A DNA stretch of 61,428 bases from Singulisphaera sp. (GTDB taxonomy: Bacteria > Planctomycetota > Planctomycetia > Isosphaerales > Isosphaeraceae), in assembly GCA_027451445.1 (NCBI GenBank), contig DAIDJG010000068.1:1-61428 (forward strand), written 5' to 3'. Position 1 is the first letter of the stretch, and each line of letters opens with the position of its first letter. Made by a program: the position numbers and the translations under genes. The notes below the pieces were generated by a model that saw only the letters and a program-made list of their open reading frames with translations, did no database searches and had not been told where the DNA came from. Shown here piece after piece: positions 29,940-38,868 of this stretch.

Positions 29940-30989
29940 TCAGCCTCCGATCACGACGCGTCCTGGCGTCTCCCCGTGCGGTTCGACGATGCTGATCTCG
30001 CGCTCGACAAAGGCCTGGATCGTCGCGACATTCGTGCGGAGATGTTCCGTGATCTCGGCAACGGTGTACTCGCTATGCCCTTTGGCGAGTGCCAGAGGGA
30101 GAAGAATCTGGTCCGCGGAGTGAGCGTCGACGGCCGCGGAGCGTACCGACTCGAACGCGAGGAGTTCCATCACGGCCTCGTCGGCGACCACTTCGGAGGG
30201 CTTCCCTCGTTCGCCGAGGCCAACGAACGTGGCGGGAACACTGCCTTCGTGCTCGACGACCAGACTGATGGCAGCCCCCTGCCCCGGGCTGCGCCAGTCG
30301 GCCAGTTCGATCTCGGCGGCGAGCCCGTATTGGGCGAGGCGGGCCAGGGCGCGGTCGCGCATGCGCTGGGCGATGTCGGGGCGGAGGTTCGCCACGCCCG
30401 CGACGCCGTGAATTCGGGTGATGGGACCGCGAGACGTCGCAATGAAGGAGCGGGGATTGCCCGGCTCGATCCAGGCGTCGAGCTGGCCGCCTCCTCGCGG
30501 GTAGAAGCCGGCGGAGGGCATCACGACCGAGAGCGACATCCCAAATTTCGCGAGGTGCGCGCGCCAGGTCGAATCGACGAATGGGAATGCCGGAGCCTTG
30601 GGGTTGAATGTCCCGCCTTCGAGGGTCACCCTCACCGGTTTTACGGCTTGCATGGCGAGCGGGAGGTGGAGGGTTTGGAGGACAAGGCATGTCGAGCCGG
30701 CGGTGCCGATATCGATCATGAGGTCGCGTGGCTCGTAGACCCCGGGCCGGAAGCTTAACTCACGAGCACCGACCGCTGCCCCTTTCACTTCGGCGTTTCC
30801 CAACTCAGCGGCAGCCTCGACCGCGGTCAAGTGCTGAGGGCGCAGACCGGGCCTGTCGCGGTTCGCGCGGATCTTGGTCATGCGAAACGGCTTGCCGGTC
30901 AGGAGCGAGAGTGTGAGGGCGGTACGGAGGATCTGGCCGCCCCCTTCGCCTTGCGAACCATCCAGAGTCACCACGGCAGACGACACCAC
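29940..30989 (-). CDS. rtcA: RNA 3'-terminal phosphate cyclase
   Basis: RtcA converts RNA 3'-phosphate to a 2',3'-cyclic phosphate using ATP, in RNA repair. The 349-residue product matches the family length (about 340). Seen: VTLDGSQGEGGGQILRTALT at the N terminus, the RGPGLRPQHLTAVEAAAEL-like block, FYPRGGGQLDAWIEP, and the catalytic His in VDAHSADQILLPLALAKG. Start choice: GTG 30989 gives the right length and has aaagggg five bases upstream; ATGs at 31049 and 31148 would add tails, the latter overlapping the lipoprotein gene. No rtcB or rtcR is adjacent, which is atypical compared with the E. coli rtc operon. Confidence 0.9.
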   Translation of the reverse strand: MVSSAVVTLDGSQGEGGGQILRTALTLSLLTGKPFRMTKIRANRDRPGLRPQHLTAVEAAAELGNAEVKGAAVGARELSFRPGVYEPRDLMIDIGTAGSTCLVLQTLHLPLAMQAVKPVRVTLEGGTFNPKAPAFPFVDSTWRAHLAKFGMSLSVVMPSAGFYPRGGGQLDAWIEPGNPRSFIATSRGPITRIHGVAGVANLRPDIAQRMRDRALARLAQYGLAAEIELADWRSPGQGAAISLVVEHEGSVPATFVGLGERGKPSEVVADEAVMELLAFESVRSAAVDAHSADQILLPLALAKGHSEYTVAEITEHLRTNVATIQAFVEREISIVEPHGETPGRVVIGG

Positions 30990-31122
30990 ACGGGCCCCTT
31001 TGTTCGACGTTCCGCTGGGCGCCTTGAAAACGCGGTGGGGAGTACCCATCGCGGCCTCATGCTGCGTGTGCCGCACCCAGACCTTGCGGCGCTCGGTGGA
31101 GGAAGATCGGTCCCAGTATCGC

Positions 31123-32067
31123 TCAGTGGGTCTGAGTTGCCAATCCATTGGTAGCGGCTCCTTCCGTGTTGGGCGACTCCGCCGGTTTCGGCGGGTCGAT
31201 CGGTACAAGGTTCGTTGGCGGCGACGGGGGCGCATTGTGGTCGGGAAGGCCGGACTTACCTTGCAACGCCCACATCAGGACGACCTTCTGTGTGATTCGG
31301 TCGCTGTTGGCTTCCCGTTCCGTGAGCAGAAACGAGCCCAGGCTGTGCGGTTTGTCGGGCCGGCAACCGATCACGACGGCCTGGTCAGGCTGCAAGTTCA
31401 GGTTCGCCGCAAGCTCCCGAATGGTTTCTTCTTCCTGGCCGTTTTTAATCGTCATCATCTGGGGCGAGTAGGTACCTCCTGTCGCAATGCTGCCGATCGC
31501 CTGCTTGATGGGGCCGTGGAGGATCTCAGGAACGATCCTGAGCGTAACTTTAGTCACGCTCTCATTGTGAGTGGTAACCCTGAGCCGGCCGCTGGCGTCC
31601 TGATACTGCTTGCCCGTCGCTTGCCCATTCCGATTCAGGAAGAGGCTTGCGTGCGGCACGGGCGGTCCCAGACTAACGAATCCCGCGACGCCCTCGGGGA
31701 TGAAGTATTGAGCAGGCTCAAGCTTATGGGGCGGTGGGGCGATGACGATCTCGTCAACTTCATTGGGCAGCTTTCCTGTCAAGAGCCCGACTCGCAGACC
31801 GTTGTCTTCCAACGCACGTCGCGTACTCGGCTCGACGACCTGCTCGTCGGCACTCCGCCAGAGCGCATCGTTGATCACCGTGTCATTGATTGGCCGCGAG
31901 AGGATCGCGACCGTGACGAGGCACCGCTTCGGTTCGATGATTTGGCCGCTTTGGCCTCTCCCAATCCGCATAATGTCCTGGCGCAGTGCCGAGGACGAGC
32001 GATTGAGCGAACAGCCCACCACGGCCGTCATGGCCAGGCCCAGGAGGAGAACCTGCCTCGCATTCAT
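31123..32067 (-). CDS. Lipoprotein of unknown function
   Basis: A 314-residue protein with a lipobox signal (VLLLGLAMTAVVGCSL; Cys is the predicted lipidated residue). The mature part has beta-rich segments such as RCLVTVAILSRPIND, NGLRVGLLTGKLPNEVDEIV, and SFLLTEREANSDRITQKVVLM, and a Pro-rich C terminus. I do not recognise the family. It is upstream of rtcA on the same strand, about 130 bases before its start. ATG 32067 is chosen because it begins the signal peptide directly; ATG 32130 is in frame but adds a non-signal leader. Confidence 0.6.
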   Translation of the reverse strand: MNARQVLLLGLAMTAVVGCSLNRSSSALRQDIMRIGRGQSGQIIEPKRCLVTVAILSRPINDTVINDALWRSADEQVVEPSTRRALEDNGLRVGLLTGKLPNEVDEIVIAPPPHKLEPAQYFIPEGVAGFVSLGPPVPHASLFLNRNGQATGKQYQDASGRLRVTTHNESVTKVTLRIVPEILHGPIKQAIGSIATGGTYSPQMMTIKNGQEEETIRELAANLNLQPDQAVVIGCRPDKPHSLGSFLLTEREANSDRITQKVVLMWALQGKSGLPDHNAPPSPPTNLVPIDPPKPAESPNTEGAATNGLATQTH

Positions 32068-32254
32068 GGGGCGGAATCCTTTCCGCGACACCTTTAGATC
32101 GGAAAAATGGAGAATGTGCGAAAACCGCACGGTTTGCGGCTAATCTGGCCGCCTATGATTCCAGGCGGAAGTCTATGGCTAACGCGAAAGTGCGTCAACG
32201 GCGATTCAACGTCGATCTTGGGTTCGCAAGGTCAAAAACCGAGTCCAACGCCGT

Positions 32255-32260
32255 TATAAT
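32255..32260 (+). promoter_or_regulatory. Possible -10 box for the squalene-cyclase-like gene
   Basis: TATAAT at 32255-32260, about 80 bases before the ATG. No good -35 at 16-18 bases upstream, so confidence is low. Confidence 0.3.
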
Positions 32261-32340
32261 GAAACGACGGACTTCGCAATGACCATTTTGTCGTACGAAG
32301 TGATCTTCGGGTGCCAGTTCTCGGAAAGGAATGTTGACCG

Positions 32341-33474
32341 ATGTATCAGTCGACCTCTCGCCGTGGGTTCCTCGGTCGGAGCATCCAAACGTTGGGAGCC
32401 CTCGGTCTGCTGGCGGGCCGACGGCCTTCCGAGAGTTTCGCGGCCGATGGCCCGTCCGAGGTTGAGATGACCGAGAAGGCCGTTGCGTTCCTCAAGCACC
32501 GGCAGGATAGTAAGGGCGGATGGTCGACCGAACGGAACGAGCCGGGAATCACGGCGCTCGCGGCGGCCGCCTTACTGCGGTCGAAGCGAGTCACACCCGC
32601 CGATCCGTCGATCACAAAGGCGCTCGCTTACCTCGAGTCGTTCATCGGGCCTAAGGGCGGCCTTTCAGAGGCGGCGCACGCGAATTACACCACGGCGATT
32701 GCGCTGGTCGCCTTCCACGAAGCCAACACGAATGGCCGCTACGATCGGATCATCAAAGAGGGGCAGGACTTCCTCAAGTCCATGCAATGGGACGAGAGTG
32801 AGGGGAAGAGCCAGAGCGATGCCTTCTACGGCGGAGCCGGTTATGGGGGCAAGAACAGCCGGCCCGACCTCTCGAATACCGCGTTCTTCATGGACGCGCT
32901 GCGCGACACCGGCCTGCCCGCCGATGACCCCGCACTGAAGAAAGCGCTCGTGTTCGTTTCCCGGTCCCAGAACCTCAAGAGCGAGTTCAACGATCAGGCC
33001 TGGGCCGGCAAGGTGAATGACGGCGGCTTTATCTACACACCGGCCAACGGTGGGCAGAGCATGGCCGGAAACGAACCCGGCGGCGGAATGCGCTCTTACG
33101 CGAGCATGACCTACGCCGGCTTCAAGAGCCTGATTCACGCCGGGCTCACGGCCAATGATCCGCGCGTGAGGGCCGCGCTCGAGTACATGAAGAAGAACTA
33201 CACGCTCGACGAGAATCCGGGCATGGGCCAAGTGGGGCTTTACTACTACTACCAGGCGTTCTCGAAAGCGCTGGCCGCGTGGGGCCATCCTACGCTGGTG
33301 GACGCCAAGGGCCAGTCGCACGATTGGCGCGCCGAGCTACGCGCCGCGCTCGCGAAGCGTCAGAACGCGGACGGAAGCTGGGTCAACCCGGCCGATCGGT
33401 TCATGGAGGGGGACCCGAACCTCGTCACGTCGTACGGATTGCTGGCGCTGAGCTATGCGCGGGAGAAGAAATGA
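32341..33474 (+). CDS. Tat-exported prenyltransferase/squalene-oxidase repeat protein
   Basis: A 377-residue alpha/alpha-barrel protein of the squalene-hopene cyclase repeat clan. A Tat leader (STSRRGFLGRSIQTLGALGLLA) precedes repeats such as AVAFLKHRQDSKGGWST, ITALAAAALLRS, and ALAKRQNADGSWVNPADRF (QW-type GGW/GSW motifs). The DxDD acid motif of true squalene cyclases is not evident, so a binding or structural role, as in many planctomycete copies, is likelier than cyclisation. ATG 32341 is the obvious start of the leader. Confidence 0.85.
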   Translation: MYQSTSRRGFLGRSIQTLGALGLLAGRRPSESFAADGPSEVEMTEKAVAFLKHRQDSKGGWSTERNEPGITALAAAALLRSKRVTPADPSITKALAYLESFIGPKGGLSEAAHANYTTAIALVAFHEANTNGRYDRIIKEGQDFLKSMQWDESEGKSQSDAFYGGAGYGGKNSRPDLSNTAFFMDALRDTGLPADDPALKKALVFVSRSQNLKSEFNDQAWAGKVNDGGFIYTPANGGQSMAGNEPGGGMRSYASMTYAGFKSLIHAGLTANDPRVRAALEYMKKNYTLDENPGMGQVGLYYYYQAFSKALAAWGHPTLVDAKGQSHDWRAELRAALAKRQNADGSWVNPADRFMEGDPNLVTSYGLLALSYAREKK

Positions 33475-33490
33475 CGGCTGGAGCAGATTC

Positions 33491-33603
33491 AAAATGGCAT
33501 ATGCAAGATGACAAATGGCAGACGGACGCTCGAGAGTAGTGCAATACAGCAACGACCGCGCTTCATTTGTCATATGTCATTTTGCATTTGCCATCTGCCA
33601 TTT
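33491..33603. repeat. AT-rich imperfect inverted repeat of ATGGCA/ATGCAA-type words
   Basis: The left part (33491-33524) and the reverse complement of the right part (33561-33603) share ATGGCA-ATGCAA-ATGACA-ATGGCA words. Within the right arm short direct repeats (atttgtcat, atttgccat, ctgccattt) recur. It sits between the converging squalene-type and HIT genes and is much AT-richer than its neighbours. It could act as a hairpin terminator or be a degenerate dispersed repeat. Confidence 0.5.
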
Positions 33604-33612
33604 AGCATCCCT

Positions 33613-34062
33613 TCATTCGTCCCCTGCGCCCGGCTTCAGCTCTCGCTCGATCCGGAACCGCATCTGGCCCAGTTCGTCGCCCACATATTCGCTGTGGGGC
33701 CAGGGCCAGTTCACGGGGTCCTGGTGAAAGCGCGGGATGATATGCCAGTGACCGTGGCCAATCGTTTGGCCCGCGGCTTCACCGTTGTTGACGATGACGT
33801 TGAATCCGTCGGCACCAGTGGCCGCCTGGATGGCGCGGCAGAGTTTCGGGAGGAGACCACCGAGGTGGGCGGCAACCGATTGGGATAGCTCGGTCAGATC
33901 GGCGTGATGGTGCCGAGGGACGACCAGCACGTGCCCTTTGTTGACGGGGTTGATGTCGAGAAACGCGACGGCGTGGTCCGTCTCAAGGATGCGAGACGAG
34001 GGGATCTCGTCTCGCACGATCTTGCAGAAGATGCAGTCAGGCTGATGCGCATGTGCAGCCAT
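33613..34062 (-). CDS. HIT-family nucleotide hydrolase
   Basis: A 149-residue histidine triad protein (HINT/Fhit-like) that hydrolyses or transfers nucleoside monophosphates. Marks: DCIFCKIVRDEIPSSRI at the N terminus, the middle DINPVNKGHVLVVPRHH, and the triad GHGHWHIIPRF. It is the last minus-strand gene of the ribosomal cluster, starting about 45 bases after the rplQ stop; ATG 34062 begins the normal family N terminus. Confidence 0.92.
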   Translation of the reverse strand: MAAHAHQPDCIFCKIVRDEIPSSRILETDHAVAFLDINPVNKGHVLVVPRHHHADLTELSQSVAAHLGGLLPKLCRAIQAATGADGFNVIVNNGEAAGQTIGHGHWHIIPRFHQDPVNWPWPHSEYVGDELGQMRFRIERELKPGAGDE

Positions 34063-34107
34063 ATCTCGATCCGTCCGTCATCTGGTGGCCGGGAGATATC
34101 GCGGCGC

Positions 34108-34527
34108 TCAAGCGCCGCCGGCAGAGGCGACGAGGGCCGGTCGCGTCGGAGCCTTGACCTGTTCTTTTTCGCCCAGCAGCGAGATCACCGCCATGGGAGC
34201 GGCATCACCCTGACGGACCTTGGCGAGCTTGAAGATGCGCGTGTAGCCTCCCGAGCGGCCCTTGAAGCGGGGACCGACCTCGTGGAAGAGCTTGAACGCG
34301 ACTTCCTTCTGGGTCAGGACGGCCAGGGCACGGCGGAAGTTGTTCAGGTTCCAGCCGTCCTTTGCCAGGGTGATCAGCTTCTCGGCGAACGGCTGAAGCT
34401 CCTTGGCCTTCGCCAGGGTCGTTTCAATCCGTCCGTGTTCGATGAGAGAAGTGGCCAGGTTGCGCAGCAGCATCCGGCGATGCGACGGCGAACGCTTGAA
34501 TTTTCGGCCCGCTTTTCGGTGACGCAT
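34108..34527 (-). CDS. rplQ: Ribosomal protein L17
   Basis: Large-subunit protein bL17. The 139-residue sequence [20 protein letters not shown]... and [26 protein letters not shown] (first parts only) are diagnostic. It follows rpoA as in the classical alpha operon. The C-terminal extension (AAAP-type: [19 protein letters not shown]) is longer than in E. coli, probably harmless lineage variation. Confidence 0.97.
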   Translation of the reverse strand: MRHRKAGRKFKRSPSHRRMLLRNLATSLIEHGRIETTLAKAKELQPFAEKLITLAKDGWNLNNFRRALAVLTQKEVAFKLFHEVGPRFKGRSGGYTRIFKLAKVRQGDAAPMAVISLLGEKEQVKAPTRPALVASAGGA

Positions 34528-34646
34528 GGTTCTCTCGCGTTTATCTTGGGAAGGTGCGCGGCACGCACCGGCTCGGGTTTTCGTTTGCCTGTATGAAGAA
34601 GAATCGGGCCAAGCGTTCCTGGCCCGACCGAGTGGTCAGTTCATGC

Positions 34647-35642
34647 TCAAGCGCGTGCGGGGACGTTCATGCCAAGGTCGAGGCCGATCTCGTGGAGTTT
34701 GGCCCTGACTTCTTTGAGCGTCGTCTCGCCGAAGTTGCGAACCTGAAGGAGCTGCTCCTCCGACTTGCTGACGAGGTGGCGCACGGTGGTGATCCCCTCG
34801 CTCTCCAGGCAGTTGGTTGCACGGACTGAAAGCTCGAGCTCGGCCAGGCTCATGTCGAGCTTGCGTTCGAGCTCGGCGTCGAGCGGCTCGTTGCGGAACC
34901 CATCGGCGCCCGAGGCGTCGGATGGCAGGCCTGGGCCGGGCTCGTAATACTGAACGAACGGGTTCAGGTGCTTGCGCAAAATCTTGGCCGCTTCGACGAG
35001 CGCCATTTCGGGGCCGAGCGTGCCGGTCGTCCAGATTCGGAGCAAGAGCTTATCGTAGTTCGTGCGCTGACCGACGCGGGTGTTCTCGACCCGGTATTCG
35101 ACGCGGATCACCGGGCTGTAGATCGCGTCGATGGGGATCGCGCCGACCTCGAGGTCGTCGGTGTGCCCTTCGGCGGCGGGACGGTAGCCTCGGCCGTTCT
35201 CGACGGTCATTTCGAGAACGAAGGGAACGTCGTCGGTAAGGGTGCAGAGGATGTGGTCGGGGTTGATGACCTCGATTGATTCATCATGCAGGATGTCGGC
35301 CGCCGTCACGACGCCACGACGATCGCGCTCGATGCGGATGGTGCGGCTGTGCTCGGAGTGATTCTTGACGACCAAGCCTTTGAGGTTGAGAACGAGGTCC
35401 GTGATATCCTCGACCATGCCGGGGATCGACGAGAACTCGTGCTGAACTCCCTGAATCTTGATCTTGGTCACGGCGCTTCCCTCCAGGCTCGACAGGAGGA
35501 TTCGCCGCAAACTATTACCGACGGTGTGGCCGAAGCCGCGTTCGAAGGGCTCGACGTGGAACTCGCCATACGTGTCGGTCAGTTTGTCTCGGGCACAAAT
35601 AACCCGGCTGGGCAGTTCGAGGCCACGCCAACGGATGCGCAT
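34647..35642 (-). CDS. rpoA: RNA polymerase subunit alpha
   Basis: A 331-residue alpha subunit: the N-terminal dimerisation domain ([20 protein letters not shown]-type, [15 protein letters not shown]) and the C-terminal alpha-CTD with the helix-hairpin-helix ([20 protein letters not shown]) that binds UP elements and activators. The linker carries [12 protein letters not shown]. It sits between rpsD and rplQ as expected. Confidence 0.97.
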   Translation of the reverse strand: MRIRWRGLELPSRVICARDKLTDTYGEFHVEPFERGFGHTVGNSLRRILLSSLEGSAVTKIKIQGVQHEFSSIPGMVEDITDLVLNLKGLVVKNHSEHSRTIRIERDRRGVVTAADILHDESIEVINPDHILCTLTDDVPFVLEMTVENGRGYRPAAEGHTDDLEVGAIPIDAIYSPVIRVEYRVENTRVGQRTNYDKLLLRIWTTGTLGPEMALVEAAKILRKHLNPFVQYYEPGPGLPSDASGADGFRNEPLDAELERKLDMSLAELELSVRATNCLESEGITTVRHLVSKSEEQLLQVRNFGETTLKEVRAKLHEIGLDLGMNVPARA

Positions 35643-35723
35643 CGCATTGTCCCCTTGAGTAGTCGTGTGTGGGTGGGACCCCTCGATGGCATCGAACCAT
35701 CAAGGAGATCCACCGCATCCTTG

Positions 35724-36353
35724 TTAGCGGCTCAAAAGCTCGACGATCAGTTGCGGAGTGACCGGCAGAGAGATGTCCTGGGTTGAGGGGAGGCGGGAGA
35801 CTCGCCCCTCGGGCGGATCGGTGCTGACGCGGTCAAGCCAGTCGGGGACCGGCGGCATCCCTTCGGCCTCCAGGTGGGAGGCAGCCAGCTTACGGGAGTG
35901 CTCGCGATCCTTCACTTGAATCTGATCGCCGGGGCGAACCAGGTAGCTCGGAATGTCCAGTTTGCGGCCATTCACCAGGATGTGGCCATGTGTGATCATC
36001 TGCCGGGCCTGGGCGCGACTCGTTGCGAATCCAAACCGGGTGACCACGTTGTCGAGCCTGCGCTCGAGGATCGCCATCAAGGCGTCGCCCGTGTTGCCGG
36101 GCCGGCGGCCCGCCATCTCGAAGTACTTGCGGAACTGGCGCTCGAAGACGCCGTAGTACCGCTTGACCTTTTGCTTCTCGCGAAGGCGAATCGAATACTC
36201 GCTCGCCTTCCCGCGGCGGAACTGGTGCATCCCCGGCACCCCTTCGCGGCGGTCGACGGCGCACTTCGGGGTATCACACCGCGTTCCCTTCAGGAACAGC
36301 TTCAGGCCTTCGCGGCGGCAGAGGCGGCAGACCGGACCAATGTGTCGTCCCAT
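35724..36353 (-). CDS. rpsD: Ribosomal protein S4
   Basis: Small-subunit protein uS4, 209 residues. The N terminus is the zinc-binding C+ type (CRLCRREG, CDTPKCAVD; four Cys). The S4 RNA-binding core is LERRLDNVVTRFGFATSRAQ and MITHGHILVNGRKLDIPSYL. It is upstream of rpoA, where the family acts in assembly and, in some bacteria, in autoregulation of the operon. Confidence 0.97.
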   Translation of the reverse strand: MGRHIGPVCRLCRREGLKLFLKGTRCDTPKCAVDRREGVPGMHQFRRGKASEYSIRLREKQKVKRYYGVFERQFRKYFEMAGRRPGNTGDALMAILERRLDNVVTRFGFATSRAQARQMITHGHILVNGRKLDIPSYLVRPGDQIQVKDREHSRKLAASHLEAEGMPPVPDWLDRVSTDPPEGRVSRLPSTQDISLPVTPQLIVELLSR

Positions 36354-36592
36354 AGCGGCTCAAACATCCTCAGCGTCTAAAGATTCTCGTTCGGGTTGGT
36401 TGGGCCGAGTGTTCCGGCCTTCGCGTGGAGGCGAAAGACGCGGGTTCCCCGGGCGACTTCGCCGCACGTCACGTGCGACTCACGAATCAACAAAATGAGC
36501 CTCAGAGGGAAACGCGGCTGCTCGACAACCCGAACACCGAACAATCCACGTGCCTCGCAAGGCGCAGCAATCGACTCCCGACCGATGCTCGA

Positions 36593-36973
36593 TCAGACGC
36601 GCCGCTTCTTCGGCGGGCGGCAACCGTTGTGCGGCAGCGGGGTCACGTCTTCGATCGCCTTGATTGAAAGCCCCGATGCCTGGAGCGCGGTGATCGCGCT
36701 TTCGCGACCGGAACCAGGCCCCTTGACCTTGACCTCGACTTCCTTGACTCCGAACTTCGTCGCGGTCGCCGCCGCCGTCTCCGCCGCGCGCTGGGCGGCG
36801 AACGGCGTGCTCTTCCGGCTCCCCTTGAAGCCGACGGTCCCCGACGAGGCCCAGCAGAGTGCGTCGCCGTTCGGATCGGTGATCGTCACCGTCGTGTTAT
36901 TAAAGGTTGCTTTAATGTGCACGACCGCCCGACTGACATTGCGGCGTGTCTTGCGTTTCTTGGCCTTGGCCAC
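36593..36973 (-). CDS. rpsK: Ribosomal protein S11
   Basis: Small-subunit protein uS11, 126 residues: [20 protein letters not shown] and [18 protein letters not shown], ending [11 protein letters not shown] 240-base gap with no visible gene separates it from rpsD. Confidence 0.97.
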   Translation of the reverse strand: MAKAKKRKTRRNVSRAVVHIKATFNNTTVTITDPNGDALCWASSGTVGFKGSRKSTPFAAQRAAETAAATATKFGVKEVEVKVKGPGSGRESAITALQASGLSIKAIEDVTPLPHNGCRPPKKRRV

Positions 36974-37161
36974 GGCTGCGCTGCTCCCTGATCGATGCTC
37001 GTGAGGAAGGTCTTAGCCGACCTGCCCGGAAGGTTCCCAACACGGAGAAAAAGCGATCCCGACCTCGCGTGGAGTGGCCGGGACAAAAACTGCATGGCCC
37101 AGTCCCCCGCAATGGGGTGGACCTGGGCCTGTGAGATCCAAGTGCGGAGGGTGCGTCCCCT

Positions 37162-37545
37162 TTACCGCATTTCCTTGACGCCCTTCTTGCCGGCGACGGT
37201 CTTCCGCGGGCCTTTCCGCGTGCGGGCGTTGGTCCGGGTGCGCTGGCCGTGGACCGGGAGGCCCTTGCGGTGCCGCAGGCCTCGGTAGCAACCGATGTCG
37301 CGCAGCCGCGAGATGCTCTGCTGCACCTGGCGGCGGAGCTGCCCTTCGACCACGTATTCGTTATCCAGCAGGGCGGCGAGCTTCGCCAAATCGTCTTCGG
37401 TCAGGTCGCGGGCGCGCTTATTGGGGTCGATCCCCGTGCGCTCGCAAAGCTGGTTGGAGAGAAACGGACCGATCCCGTAGATGTAGCGCAAGGAGATCAC
37501 CGTGCGTTTGTCGTTCGGGATGTCCACACCGAGGATACGAGGCAT
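37162..37545 (-). CDS. rpsM: Ribosomal protein S13
   Basis: Small-subunit protein uS13, 127 residues: [20 protein letters not shown] start, the H2TH region, and the tail [20 protein letters not shown]. It lies between rpmJ and rpsK. Confidence 0.97.
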   Translation of the reverse strand: MPRILGVDIPNDKRTVISLRYIYGIGPFLSNQLCERTGIDPNKRARDLTEDDLAKLAALLDNEYVVEGQLRRQVQQSISRLRDIGCYRGLRHRKGLPVHGQRTRTNARTRKGPRKTVAGKKGVKEMR

Positions 37546-37651
37546 CCGACCTAATCTCCGTGAATCGATTCCAGGTTTCCCACCACCGCTTCGCGGTCAA
37601 AACCAAAGGGAGTGGCGTTGGGTCTGTGTTGTTGGTGTTTCGAAACGACGC

Positions 37652-37765
37652 TCAACCTTGCCGTTGCTTGTGGCGCGGGTTTTCGCAGATGACGTAGACC
37701 TTGCCTTGGCGGCGGACTACCTTACACTTCTCGCAGATGCGTTTGACGCTCGATCGAATCTTCAT
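37652..37765 (-). CDS. rpmJ: Ribosomal protein L36
   Basis: Large-subunit protein bL36, 37 residues, too short for a usual ORF cutoff. [20 protein letters not shown] then [17 protein letters not shown]: the C+ type zinc site (Cys, Cys, Cys, His) is intact. Its place before rpsM is standard. The usual neighbour infA is not present between it and map. Confidence 0.95.
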   Translation of the reverse strand: MKIRSSVKRICEKCKVVRRQGKVYVICENPRHKQRQG

Positions 37766-38023
37766 CGCGCTCGGTGCTCACTTTCCTTCGTCGCGAGGCA
37801 AAACCGCCGTAGCGGCCCCACTCTTTAGCCGAATGACGCGCTCAATCGAGGGTATCCCCATCCCAGCCTGGGGCCGAATTGAGCCAATATACTGCTCGAC
37901 CTCCGCTCCGGCAAGACCGGAATCGGGGTCTCGGTCTACATTTTGCGAGAGCCCTTTCTCTCGGAGGCTCCCTCGGATCGCAAGGTTCGGACGTCCTTAC
38001 GCCGACTGCGCCAACTCTTGGCT

Positions 38024-38830
38024 TCAGTCGTTCAAGTAGGTCAAGACCCTTGGCCCCTCCCTGGTCATCGCGACCGTATGCTCGAAGTGAGCGGCCGAGG
38101 AGTGGTCTTTGGTTTCAACGGTCCAGCCGTCGTCAAGCGTGCGGACATCCTTCGTGCCGAGCGCAACCATCGGTTCGATGGCCAGCACCGTACCGGGCTC
38201 GAGCAGAATGTCGTTTTTCTTGAGGGCCGGGCTCACGAAGTTCGGGACCTGGGGCTCTTCGTGCATGTCCTGGCCGATGCCGTGCCCGACGAACTTTTCG
38301 ACCACGAACATCTTCTGACTTTTGACGTACTGCTCCATGAGGCTGGCGACTTCCGACCAGTAGCGGCACCGCCCCATCGCGCGAATGGCGAGGTCGAGTG
38401 TCTCCTGGGTGACCGTCAGCAGGCGCTGATTCTGCGGCGAAACCTCGCCGATTGCCAGAGTGACTGCGGAGTCGCCGCACCAGCCGTTCAGCTTGCAGCC
38501 GGTATCGATCGAGACGATGTCACCTTCGCGGAGCGGCCGTCGATTCGGGATGCCGTGCACGACCTGATCGTTGATGCTCGCGCAAATGACAGCGGGAAAC
38601 GGGGGCTTTCCCTTCATGGAGCTCGGATAGCCGCGAAAGAGGGGGATCGCGCCGTGCTCGCGAAACATCGCCGCGACCGCCTCATCGAAATCGGCCGTGG
38701 TTGCGCCCGGTACCGCCATCTGGCGGACCTTGTCCAGCGCCTGCGCCACGAGGCGGCCCGCATCGCGCATCAGACCGATTTCGCGCGGGCTCTTTAGCTT
38801 GATGACTCGCGGCTCACTACGGCGCAACAT
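38024..38830 (-). CDS. map: Methionine aminopeptidase, type I
   Basis: Removes the initiator methionine from nascent proteins at the ribosome exit. The 268-residue protein has the five metal ligands: Asp in VSIDTG, Asp in CGDSAVT, His in GHGIG, Glu in IEPM, and Glu in FEHT. Start ATG 38830. Between secY and rpmJ, where adk and map usually lie; adk is missing. Confidence 0.96.
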   Translation of the reverse strand: MLRRSEPRVIKLKSPREIGLMRDAGRLVAQALDKVRQMAVPGATTADFDEAVAAMFREHGAIPLFRGYPSSMKGKPPFPAVICASINDQVVHGIPNRRPLREGDIVSIDTGCKLNGWCGDSAVTLAIGEVSPQNQRLLTVTQETLDLAIRAMGRCRYWSEVASLMEQYVKSQKMFVVEKFVGHGIGQDMHEEPQVPNFVSPALKKNDILLEPGTVLAIEPMVALGTKDVRTLDDGWTVETKDHSSAAHFEHTVAMTREGPRVLTYLND

Positions 38831-38868
38831 GCCAGGTTCCTCGACAGGCGGTCTTGTGTCGTGTGCTT

